From the NCBI GenBank assembly GCA_039583345.1, contig JAZDSJ010000010.1, forward strand, positions 1-27,924: a stretch of DNA of 27,924 nt. The letters run 5' to 3'. The notes below the pieces were generated by a model. It was given only the letters and a program-made list of their open reading frames with translations. It did not search any database and had not been told where the DNA came from. The translations under genes and the position numbers were made by a program. Below, one piece after another: positions 17,955 to 25,736 of the stretch. The stretch is from Tectiglobus diatomicola (GTDB taxonomy: Bacteria > Pseudomonadota > Alphaproteobacteria > Rhizobiales > Hyphomicrobiaceae). How positions within the stretch are numbered: the stretch's first letter is position 1; the number at the start of each line of letters is the position of its first letter.

Positions 17955-18592
17955 CCTATCAAGTCAATTCTGTTGCTATAATCTTAAACTATAATGGTCT
18001 AGCAGAAAAACACATATCAAAAGGTTTAAAATATACCAGACTATCCCTTAACTTTTTCTCGCTTTAAATTAAGTTTAAATACGCACAAAAAAGGGCTTGA
18101 ACTTATTAAGTTTGCCGCAAATACAAATGATTATACTACATATTATTACAAAGATTTCTATGAGTTTCGTCGAGACTTCCTAATGAGAAATTAATAAAAT
18201 AGTGATTGCTTGTTATTCATACATTGCTATTGTACGCTCAATTAGAATTTCTTTTATATGCAAAAAAGTATAAATATACTAGATTAGTAAATTTCCATTT
18301 TTAAAGGAGAAAATACTTTTTAATTTTTACTTAAGATTATCGTTGCAATGAATATGTATAAATGTAGACTAAATTTTATGTGTTTAGAACGCTTAGCCAC
18401 TTTTATGTAAAATTTCATACAGGACCATGTTAATTTTAAAACATTTCTCCTTAAATTATTTCTTATATTTGCTCTGTCCTGTTGTGTTTCTGAAAATTGG
18501 CTACATACATTACTATCATACTAGAGTATGAATGTAGAACGTTTTATTTAAATCGATATGTCATATCCAGCAACTGCACCTATAACTAAATA
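17955..18592. other. Gene-free region with the queEDC leader
   Basis: About 640 AT-rich bases lie between a divergent hypothetical gene and the queuosine operon. No gene is seen. The part nearest queE contains the imperfect inverted repeat described separately. I looked for a preQ1 riboswitch and could not support one. Confidence 0.45.
18501..18537 (+). promoter_or_regulatory. Imperfect stem-loop in the queE leader
   Basis: CATACT at 18517-18522 pairs exactly with AGTATG at 18525-18530 across a two-base loop, and an outer pair CTACAT (18501-18506) matches ATGTAG (18532-18537), with a ten-base bulge on the left arm. It lies about 55 bases before the queE start and could be an operator palindrome or a leader RNA structure. 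Its function is unknown. Confidence 0.35.
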
Positions 18593-19225
18593 ATGACTTA
18601 TTCAGTTAAAGAGATATTTAAGACTATACAAGGTGAAGGTGGGCAATCCGGCCGTGTAGCTGTGTTCTGTCGTTTTACAGGATGCAATCTATGGAGTGGC
18701 CTACATAAAGATCGTCTGCTTGCTAAATGCCAATTTTGCGATACAGATTTTAATGGTACTAATGGCTTGGGTGGAGGCAGTTTCAAAAAATCTGTAGATC
18801 TGGCGAAAGCCATCGAACAAACTTGGGGCAATAGTACTAAATACCGGTTAGTAGTTTTAACAGGTGGTGAGCCTTTGCTTCAAATTAATCGCAAGCTTCT
18901 TTGTGCAATCAAAGAGCATGGCTTTGAGATCGCCATTGAAACAAACGGAACAGGTGCTGTCCCTGACGAAGTGGATTGGATTTGCGTAAGTCCGAAGGCT
19001 GGAAGTGACCTTGTCCAGATCAGCGGCGATGAATTGAAACTAGTTTTTCCTCAGCCTGGAGCTATGCCTCACATGTTTGAACATTTGAATTTCAAACAAT
19101 TTTTACTTCAACCAATGGCAGGTGTAGATATAAAACATAATACCGAACAAGCCGTTTCTTACTGCTTGGAAAACCCGTTCTGGCGTATTAGTCTTCAAAC
19201 TCATAAATTTATCGGTATCTCATGA
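18593..19225 (+). CDS. queE: 7-carboxy-7-deazaguanine synthase (radical SAM)
   Basis: QueE is the radical SAM enzyme that contracts 6-carboxytetrahydropterin to 7-carboxy-7-deazaguanine, the third step to preQ0 and queuosine. The 210-residue protein opens with the typical KEIFKTIQGEGGQSGRVAVF. The Fe-S cluster cysteines are C31, C46 and C49, a CX14CX2C spacing instead of the classic CX3CX2C, as known for the Burkholderia-type QueE. It also has LTGGEPLLQ, the SAM-binding ETNGTG, and CVSPKAG. It is the first gene of a tight operon: its TGA overlaps the queD ATG by four bases (ATGA), suggesting translational coupling. No ribosome binding site better than weak is seen before the ATG at 18593. Confidence 0.94.
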   Translation: MTYSVKEIFKTIQGEGGQSGRVAVFCRFTGCNLWSGLHKDRLLAKCQFCDTDFNGTNGLGGGSFKKSVDLAKAIEQTWGNSTKYRLVVLTGGEPLLQINRKLLCAIKEHGFEIAIETNGTGAVPDEVDWICVSPKAGSDLVQISGDELKLVFPQPGAMPHMFEHLNFKQFLLQPMAGVDIKHNTEQAVSYCLENPFWRISLQTHKFIGIS

Positions 19226-19638
19226 AAAACTTAAAAAAATCAGAAATTCTGCCTTTGAACAATCGACCATTTGATACCAAAACAACCCGCATTGGTCGCA
19301 TTTATAAGTTTGAGGCGGCGCATTTTCTTCCAAATGTTCCCGATGGACATAAATGTAAAAATTTACATGGTCACAACTATCGTCTCGAGATAGTCTTGAA
19401 CGGACCACTAGATGAAAGGGGTTTTGTAAAAGATTTTTCAGAGATGGATGATGAAATCACACCACTACTTAATATGGTCGATCATCACCTGCTAAACGAA
19501 ATTGAAGGACTAGAAAATCCGACTGCAGAAATTATTGCTGCTTGGTTTCTAGAACGAATTAGTAACTGTGAAAGCGTTCGTGTTTATGAGAATGACTGTA
19601 GTTGGGCAGAAGTGCGCGTCAACGAACCAATTTCTTGA
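19222..19638 (+). CDS. queD: 6-carboxy-5,6,7,8-tetrahydropterin synthase
   Basis: QueD turns 7,8-dihydroneopterin triphosphate into 6-carboxytetrahydropterin, feeding QueE. Of 138 residues, the zinc ligands are H34 (FEAAHFL) and H49/H51 (NLHGHNY), with catalytic C45 just before. It continues with GFVKDFSEMDDEI and VDHHLLNE, and the C-terminus has RVYENDCSWAEV with the expected glutamate. About 20 residues precede the first family strand, a little more than usual, so translation might begin later, but the four-base overlap with queE supports the ATG at 19222. It sits between queE and queC. Upstream GTP cyclohydrolase (folE) is not in this window. Confidence 0.94.
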   Translation: MKNLKKSEILPLNNRPFDTKTTRIGRIYKFEAAHFLPNVPDGHKCKNLHGHNYRLEIVLNGPLDERGFVKDFSEMDDEITPLLNMVDHHLLNEIEGLENPTAEIIAAWFLERISNCESVRVYENDCSWAEVRVNEPIS

Positions 19639-19650
19639 AAAGTTTATTAA

Positions 19651-20364
19651 ATGCATTTGATGAGAGGTAAGGCTTTAGTTTTATTTTCTGGTGGCCAAGA
19701 CTCAACAGTATGTCTTGCTTGGGCTCTATCTCGTTTTCAAAATGTCGAAACTATAGGCTTCGACTACTATCAGAATCATAACATTGAGCTTGATTGTCGT
19801 CAAAACGTCCTTTCAGAAATTAGGAATAAATTTCCAACGTGGAGCGATAAGCTTGGATCCGATCATATTATTGATCTTAGTGTGTTGGGAAAACTCTCTA
19901 AGACCGCACTTACCGAGGATATTGAAATTAAGGTAGGCAAACATCACCTGCCTAACACCTTTGTGCCAGGACGAAACATCCTGTTTCTTACATTTGCGGC
20001 TGTCATTGGATATCACCGCGGTCATAGAAATTTAATTGGTGGAATGTCCCAGACTGATTTTTCAGGCTATCCTGATTGCCGTGATGACACAATAAAAGCG
20101 CAACAAATAACTTTAAATTTGGGAATGGGAACTAATTACAACTTGATTACACCTCTAATGTGGCTCAACAAAGCTGAAACTTGGGGACTTGCAAAAAAAC
20201 TAGGAGGCTCGGATTTTGTTGACATAATCATTCGTCATTCACATACTTGTTATAAAGGAGAGCGATCTCTTTTATACGATTGGGGTTACGGTTGCGGTAA
20301 CTGCCCAGCTTGTTTATTAAGAAAAAAAGGTTATGAAACTTGGCTAAATACAACCCCGATGTAA
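19651..20364 (+). CDS. queC: 7-cyano-7-deazaguanine (preQ0) synthase
   Basis: QueC uses ATP and ammonia to convert 7-carboxy-7-deazaguanine to the nitrile preQ0. The 237-residue protein has the PP-loop SGGQDST at residues 13-19, then the core VPGRNILFLTFAA and MSQTDFSGYPDCRDD. The C-terminal zinc site is C200, C215, C218 and C221 (GYGCGNCPACLLRKKGYE). All key residues are intact. ATG 19651 lies 12 bases after queD; a second ATG at 19660 is also possible because the distance to GAAAAG suits either. It is the last gene of queEDC. Later steps (queF, tgt, queA, queG) are elsewhere if present. Confidence 0.95.
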   Translation: MHLMRGKALVLFSGGQDSTVCLAWALSRFQNVETIGFDYYQNHNIELDCRQNVLSEIRNKFPTWSDKLGSDHIIDLSVLGKLSKTALTEDIEIKVGKHHLPNTFVPGRNILFLTFAAVIGYHRGHRNLIGGMSQTDFSGYPDCRDDTIKAQQITLNLGMGTNYNLITPLMWLNKAETWGLAKKLGGSDFVDIIIRHSHTCYKGERSLLYDWGYGCGNCPACLLRKKGYETWLNTTPM

Positions 20365-20809
20365 ATCTCACTCATATCCTGATTTCGATTCCTAATTAAT
20401 ACAAACTTTTTTCATCTTTAATGATTATAAGCTTAACTTCTCATTATTTATCTTACACCATATCCACATTTTTATATCAATTAAGAGTATTTACTTGAAC
20501 GCAATATTGTTTAAGCTCTATCCTGGTTTTTAAAAAAGCAAAAACTCGAAAAAGTTCTCGTATAATAACACACTATAAGTTTATTTTTGTTGTTTAAGCA
20601 TTTAGATCCCTTAAGTAAATGCAAAAAATAGAAAGTAAAATAATGTAATTACACAGGATTGTTCTTCTTATCTTGCATGTCGAATAATTGGAATTCAGAA
20701 ATTACAAATACGTAGACATTTTGTGAGTAGGTGATTTAGGAAATTATTCTAAATTAATTTAGAGAAAATATTTATAAAGGTATAATTCAGCCCTAGCTAT
20801 CTTCTAATT
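20365..20809. other. Convergent gap after queC with a small inverted repeat
   Basis: The stretch is AT-rich with no gene. GCATTTA (20598-20604) is the exact complement of TAAATGC (20616-20622), giving a seven-pair stem with an eleven-base loop followed by six A residues on the plus strand. It could be a weak terminator element but has no T-run on the right side of either strand. Confidence 0.4.
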
Positions 20810-21553
20810 TCAATTGAATGCAATTAACTCCACTTCAAATATCAATGCTGTAGCAGGTAGAATATCACTACCTACACTGTTATTCCCATATGCAAGGTCT
20901 GCAGGGCAAACTAAGCGACTTTTACTACCTACCTTCATCAACTGAAGAGCTTCTTTCCAGCATTTAATCACTTTATTGAGCGAAAATGTTACCGGTCGAC
21001 CACGTTTTAAAGAGCTATCAAATACGGTTCCGTCTCCAAGAGTACCGTGATAGTGAACAGTAACTCTACTCGTAGCCTTAGGTGACGGGCCTGTACCTGG
21101 CTTTAGCTGAGTTATTATAAGGCCAGATGGCATTGTCATAGCATTCGGCACTTTTGATTCTTCCTCAAGAAGCTTAGTGCTATATACAGTTTGTTGTTTT
21201 ATAATAAATTCCTCAGTTCTTCGTTTTTTCTCAAATAGCAACGGCTGGATCTTATCTTTCCATTGAGTTGTCTTGGTCTTAGGCTCAAGGTTCAACGCTG
21301 CATCAATTATTCCCTGCGTAATAAGCTTAAGCTCAGTTTTCGAAAAACCAAAAGAACGCCATCGTCTCGCAAAATCATAACCAAATGAATAAAGAATTTT
21401 TTCTTCGTCTGTTTCAGCTTTCGTTTGAGCTCGCACCTGAGATATTGTTACGCATATATGCGATGACACAAAAATACTCAAAAAAACAATCAAGAGCTTC
21501 AAAATATTTACCATAGAACGTCTTATCGTGGGTATTGAATGGAGATACTTCAT
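20810..21553 (-). CDS. Exported FKBP-type peptidyl-prolyl cis-trans isomerase
   Basis: This 247-residue protein is predicted to enter the periplasm: a hydrophobic stretch near residues 17-36 ends at VRAQ, a plausible signal peptidase site. A helical FKBP_N-like region follows (about 50-135), then a C-terminal FKBP domain with VTVHYHGTLGDGTVFDSSLKRG, VIKCWKEALQLMKVG with the active-site tryptophan, LAYGN and ILPATALIFEVELI. This is the Mip/FkpA/FklB layout: a dimerising N-domain plus an isomerase that helps fold envelope proteins. VIPGW in most relatives reads VIKCW here. Starts at 21553 or 21514 are both possible with weak ribosome binding sites; either leaves a signal peptide. It is a single gene. 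Confidence 0.87.
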   Translation of the reverse strand: MKYLHSIPTIRRSMVNILKLLIVFLSIFVSSHICVTISQVRAQTKAETDEEKILYSFGYDFARRWRSFGFSKTELKLITQGIIDAALNLEPKTKTTQWKDKIQPLLFEKKRRTEEFIIKQQTVYSTKLLEEESKVPNAMTMPSGLIITQLKPGTGPSPKATSRVTVHYHGTLGDGTVFDSSLKRGRPVTFSLNKVIKCWKEALQLMKVGSKSRLVCPADLAYGNNSVGSDILPATALIFEVELIAFN

Positions 21554-22288
21554 AACTGTGTCTTATCCAGTATTAGTTTATGACTTAAGCCTAATATTGA
21601 AAGGCTAATAGAGATTTCAAATCTTTAATAACACTCAATAATACAATCGTGTTAGCAAACTCTTGGACTAGAGTAAGTTATGCTAATTTATATAAATATG
21701 GCACAAGCACATACAAAAAATAAATACACTGTGTCATAAGGATTAAATGAAGGACCTCAAATATTCAGTACGGAAAAACAGGCTATAAGATCAATTTCAA
21801 AAATTTACAATAATCAAGACATTGCGATATCTAAACATAGTTAAACTTAAAAAACCTTTATCATTTAGAAAAAGTTAAATCAAAAATATAAACTTGGACG
21901 ATTTGTGTTATATGAATCTAGTAAAATACAGTTTATGTTCTGAATTCTAGACAACATCATGAATATCAACTTTGATATTTTTACAGCTTTAAAAGATTAA
22001 GCTTTACTATACCTTGAGTATAATTATGCCCTAGTTAATATCCAAGATGTTAATCTGCATATATTTGACTTTTGAAAAGTTATTTAATTAGTCTGATTTT
22101 ATGCAACAAAATAATTATTTTAAAAAATGAGTTACGTAACCAAACGATTAAAGCTTTTTTCTGCGATTAGTTTTTTTACGATTTCATTCTAATATATTCT
22201 AAAACATGTATGAATCATTTTTTTGCAACTACTTACAAAAGCGATTGCACCAATTATTTAGTGGTCACAAGTCAGATGGGAGCCAAAT
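21554..22288. other. 735-base gene-free divergent region
   Basis: The stretch is very AT-rich, with stops in all frames and no recognisable relic. It must contain promoters for the FKBP gene and the KSI-like gene. Only the GGGAG ribosome binding site at about 22277-22281 is clear. Confidence 0.45.
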
Positions 22289-22720
22289 ATGCCCGAACAG
22301 TTATTATCTGAAAAAGCATGTGCTGTCGTGAGAGCTTATTATGTTGCTTATAATTGTGGCGATATTGATGCTATGGTCGCTATGGTTTCGGATGATATTG
22401 TTCACGATGTAAATCAGGGTGAGCGACGTAAAGGCAAAGATAGATTTCATGCTTTTTGTGCTCGCATGGCACATCACTACCATGATAAGTTTAAAGATGT
22501 TGTCATCATGGCTACTAGCGATGGTACTCGCGCTGCTGCTGAATTCAATGTATCGGGAACCTATCTTCAAACTGAAAAAGGTTTGCCCGTTGCAACTGGA
22601 CAGAAATATGTTTTGCCCGCAGGAGCCTTTTTTTCTCTTAAGGGCAAGAGAATTACTCGCATTTCTAGCTACTACAACTTAACGGAGTGGATAATTCAGG
22701 TATCTAGCTCAAAAGATTGA
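22289..22720 (+). CDS. Ketosteroid isomerase-related protein (NTF2-like / SnoaL-like)
   Basis: This 143-residue single-domain protein has the cone-shaped NTF2-like fold pattern: VVRAYYVAYNCGDIDAMVAMVSDDIVHDVNQG, then AAAEFNVSGTYLQTE and YVLPAGAFFSLKGKRITRIS, ending with a YYNLTEWI segment typical of the steroid delta-isomerase-related group (TIGR02096). Family members bind small hydrophobic molecules; most have no proven reaction, so the name is not evidence of steroid chemistry. The ATG follows GGGAG at a good distance, one of the best ribosome binding sites in the window. It stands alone, upstream of a decayed hydrolase gene on the same strand. It is cytoplasmic. Confidence 0.82.
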   Translation: MPEQLLSEKACAVVRAYYVAYNCGDIDAMVAMVSDDIVHDVNQGERRKGKDRFHAFCARMAHHYHDKFKDVVIMATSDGTRAAAEFNVSGTYLQTEKGLPVATGQKYVLPAGAFFSLKGKRITRISSYYNLTEWIIQVSSSKD

Positions 22721-22815
22721 TTTAAGGCATTTTCTTAGACAACATCAGTTATTCATAAAAAGCTTGCAAAAAATATGCTAAGCGAAAAATTATTTAGTTT
22801 AATTGCATAAGTTCA

Positions 22816-23612
22816 AATGCTATCCCTATTCGTAAGAATAGTCGAGCTAGACGAATTACTCTTAATCGCCCAAAGTCTTTAATAGATTTACCTTGTTAAT
22901 ATGTAAATGTTGTAAGTAATACGCTAAAAATGGGCTAGTGATCACGATGTAAGAACTGTAATACTCATTGGAACAAGTCAAAAGCACTATGTTTTGGTTG
23001 TGACGTTGCGTGGTTATATCATTAAAACAGTGACTATGGAGATTTTACCCTAAAGTATTGGTCTGCCGAATGCCGTCTTGTCTCCGTGGTCAGCAATTTC
23101 ACAAATTCCTAAGCCGTGTTGATAAATGGAATTATCATGGGCGGCAGTATAGGAGTATCCGCATATGGCAGCCATCTTACAGTAACTGAAGGCTATGATT
23201 AGCCATTCCCGAAACTATAATCTGTATAATTCCTAGAGTTAGCGGCTTTTGACTTTTAGCTGGGACAGCCAGTATATATTAAAGAAAAGCTGGATTTCCT
23301 AGGCGTGCACTTAAAAGCTTCCGATAAGCTAAACAACAACTTTGTTGATATCTTCTCCCTCAAAAAATCCAGCGCATATTTATGCGATAGCTAGTCTTCA
23401 TGGCAATCAAATTTACTTTCCAAGACTTGTTATTGAAATCTCCTCTTGCCATAAAGCTAACCTGGGCTGGTATTCTCCAGATACGTGAACTGTCCTCTGA
23501 AGAGAATTCACTTAGGCTAAAATACCGCGTTGCAGCCCGTATTTACGAGAGCAGTGAATTTAATGAAGGTGTCAAAGCTTTACTGATTATTAAAGATATA
23601 TCGCCAATGTAG
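22816..23612 (+). pseudogene. Decayed 3-hydroxyisobutyryl-CoA hydrolase / enoyl-CoA hydratase family gene
   Basis: Across about 800 bases the translation follows the enoyl-CoA hydratase-like family in order but is broken. Frame 1 gives RARRITLNRPKSL (22843-22881). Frame 2 then gives WASDHDVRTVILIGTS (22931-22978). Frame 1 resumes with KALCFGCDVAWLY, KYWSAECRL, INGIIMGGSIGVSAYGSH and LTVTEGYD, interrupted by TAA at 23023, TAA at 23110, TAG at 23200 and TAA at 23218. LDFLGVHLKASDKL then follows from 23290. A frame-3 piece (23400-23612) carries the end, with SLRLKYRVAARIYESSEFNEG and LLIIKD. The GIIMGGSIGVSAYGSH segment and the tail point to 3-hydroxyisobutyryl-CoA hydrolase of valine breakdown. 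A central portion is also missing. It cannot make a full protein. Confidence 0.85.
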
Positions 23613-23719
23613 ATCATCTCCATTCTTAAATAAGTTTACAATAATAGCCAATATCTTATACATATTAATACGTATTAAGGATACATTATCTTGTGCCAAA
23701 ATAATATTCTTGATATTAA

Positions 23720-23779
23720 ATAGGTTGATACGTTATTTTCGAAATTGACAGAAGTCTGTACATATTTCGAAAAACCTAT
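23720..23779. repeat. Nested inverted repeat with three co-axial arms
   Basis: Three perfect complementary pairs are nested: ATAGGTT (23720-23726) with AACCTAT (23773-23779); TTTTCGAAAT (23736-23745) with ATTTCGAAAA (23764-23773); and ACAGA (23748-23752) with TCTGT (23755-23759). Base 23773 is shared between the two outer right arms. The result is a long imperfect hairpin. It could be a terminator-like RNA, a small RNA, or a protein-binding or mobile-element remnant. Confidence 0.6.
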
Positions 23780-24093
23780 ATAATTTTCAGTGTTAATTTT
23801 TCATGCTGTATTAGTTATGACTGCTTAGCCTAAACTTTAATAAAATGCCTAATAAGGCGAGAGGCACAGTAGATATCAACAATTAATTTTGAGAACTAAT
23901 TCAATATACGACATATACCATATTGTAAAAAAATAAAGATTAGAATTTTATTTTTCGCTCCCTATACAAATGACATTTGTGACTCTTATGCAAAGCTATT
24001 ATTAGGTATTCAAGTTCATGTTATCATATTTTCCAAAAGCCTAAGGCTACGGAAGTTTACATTACAGAACAAGTACACTGTTGATTAGTAAAA

Positions 24094-24354
24094 TTGAGTA
24101 GAGCAATTATTAGTAAATTACCTTTGGATACCACTACAGAATTACGCAAGCCAGATCTTACAAAATCTGTTAATGTAATAATTGCTGATGTTAATAGACA
24201 AAAATTACTTGGTTGTTTAGAGAATGAGATTAGGGGTCATCGAAGATTTTATAAGTACTGTTTACACAGATGCATTTTTTTTCACCCTAATGTCATATCT
24301 CATACCAAAATAGTTTGTAATGTTGAATATGTGCTGCAAACTACACACAACTAA
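24094..24354 (+). CDS. Doubtful 86-residue hypothetical frame upstream of efp
   Basis: The frame begins with TTG, lacks any ribosome binding site and has no internal ATG. The first half (LDTTTELRKPDLTKSVNVIIADVNRQKL) looks more protein-like than the second, which is rich in Cys, His and Phe. I do not recognise it. It may be the relic of a gene whose end has drifted out of frame, or chance. It is on the same strand as efp, 79 bases before it. Confidence 0.18.
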   Translation: MSRAIISKLPLDTTTELRKPDLTKSVNVIIADVNRQKLLGCLENEIRGHRRFYKYCLHRCIFFHPNVISHTKIVCNVEYVLQTTHN

Positions 24355-24433
24355 CATCAAGAGATTTGACTAATTGTGACTTAATCATATCTGTCTTATT
24401 CAACAACTCAAATAATAAATAGGAAATTAATTA

Positions 24434-25003
24434 ATGGCTAAAGTCATAGCAAGTTCGATCCGCAAAGGCAATGTTCTCGAAATAAATGGCAAGTTGTTTT
24501 CTGTTCTCAAAGCTGACAACATTCATCCAGGTAAGGGTACGCCTGTAACGCATCTGGAAATGCGTAGAATTTCTGACGGCATTAAAGTAACTGAACGATA
24601 CCGCACAACTGAGCAGGTTGAACGGGCTTTCATGGAAGAGCGTGATTTGCAATTTATATATGAGGATGATGCCGGATATGTATTCATGGATACAAACACC
24701 TATGATCAATTAAGCGTACCAAAAAATATCGTAGGTGACGCTTCTGTCTACTTGCAGCCAGAGATGACGTGTGTAGTTATATTGCACGAGGGTATTCCGG
24801 TATCACTCCAGCTGCCTCAGCGTGTAACTGTCAAAATCATTGAAGCAGATCCTGTAGTAAAGGGTCAAACAGCTTCTTCATCATATAAGCCAGCAATTGC
24901 TGAAAACGGAATTAGAATAATGGTTCCACCACACATTTCAGCTGGAACAAGTGTTGTAATTATGACTGAAGACGGATCCTACGTTGAGCGTGCTAAAAGC
25001 TAG
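24434..25003 (+). CDS. efp: Translation elongation factor P
   Basis: EF-P binds stalled ribosomes and helps peptide bonds form at polyproline stretches. The 189-residue length is standard. The N-terminal KOW-like domain has the loop NIHPGKGTPVTH with the modifiable lysine K34, the EpmA/EpmB (lysylation) type. Two OB-fold domains follow: LQFIYEDDAGYVFMDTNTYDQ and LHEGIPVSLQLPQRVTVKI, ending with VPPHISAGTSVVIMTEDGSYVERAKS. AGGAAA about ten bases before the ATG is a good ribosome binding site. No epmA, epmB or earP gene lies in the window. It is cytoplasmic. Confidence 0.96.
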   Translation: MAKVIASSIRKGNVLEINGKLFSVLKADNIHPGKGTPVTHLEMRRISDGIKVTERYRTTEQVERAFMEERDLQFIYEDDAGYVFMDTNTYDQLSVPKNIVGDASVYLQPEMTCVVILHEGIPVSLQLPQRVTVKIIEADPVVKGQTASSSYKPAIAENGIRIMVPPHISAGTSVVIMTEDGSYVERAKS

Positions 25004-25736
25004 AATATTTATCTTAGGTTTGTGTAATATTATAACTGATATATTGGGAATAGAAGCGTTGGTCTGGAAGTCCAACCATAATACTTTTTTAAAGAACTAA
25101 AATGGACTGAAACTATAAGATTGTTTGTTTTTATGTTCTAAACTCATAATAATCAAACACTTTTTTGGGGACCACCTAAATATAACCTAAAATTTTCATG
25201 CATTTGATTGCTCCTTGAAACAAATCGAAGCATTACAAAATACGAACTATATAATTTATAATTGTCAATGACGCATTCATACTAAATTGAGAAAAAAAGC
25301 AGCTGAATAGTAGAAGATACAGCTTTATTCTTGTATCAACAGAATATGATTAGTAATAATAAACTTACGCCAAAACTTATTTACATGTTATGTTTGATAA
25401 TATTCTAAATCAAAAATGATATTTATATCATATTTTATCAAATATATAGATTATGTGCATCAACTAATACCTGAGTATTTTGTTTCGCATTTTCTTATGA
25501 TGCAGAAAACTTTCTCGATACTAAAATTAAATCTTCAAATAAAGACACTTACTTGAAAATCTATAAGAATTTAACATACTTTTTGTTGAGATAAGTTAGA
25601 ATATCCTTAACTCTACGTTAAACTAGAAATCAAATCCCTTGTAACATTAGCTACTACAGTAAATAGACAGAACTACTTATAATTATTTAGATAATACAAA
25701 CCTTACCTAAAACCTGTTTTATTCAATACCAAAGTA
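25004..25736. other. Convergent 730-base gap between efp and the M23 gene
   Basis: The stretch is extremely AT-rich with no gene or relic recognised. The only structure near efp is the possible terminator at 25058-25090. Confidence 0.45.
25058..25090 (+). terminator. Possible intrinsic terminator of efp
   Basis: GTTGGTC and GTCCAAC form a seven-pair stem with one mismatch and a five-base loop (25058-25076), followed eight bases later by six T (25085-25090), 55 bases after the efp stop. The gap before the T-run makes it weak. Confidence 0.35.

Larger units (their letters stand above)
23613..24433. other. Gap between the hydrolase relic and efp
   Basis: The stretch is AT-rich. It holds the nested inverted repeat at 23720-23779 and an 86-codon frame (24094-24354) with a TTG start and no ribosome binding site, listed separately. 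No other gene or RNA is recognised. AGGAAA just before 24434 serves efp. Confidence 0.45.

Noticed and set aside
18556..18595. preQ1-like riboswitch (AGCAACTGCACC...ACTAAA) before queE
   Set aside because: The tail and loop bases resemble the preQ1-I consensus, but the P1 stem cannot be formed beyond about three A-T pairs, so there is no structural support.
20598..20622. GCATTTA/TAAATGC hairpin as a bidirectional terminator between queC and the FKBP gene
   Set aside because: The stem is AT-rich and there is no T-run after it in either transcription direction.
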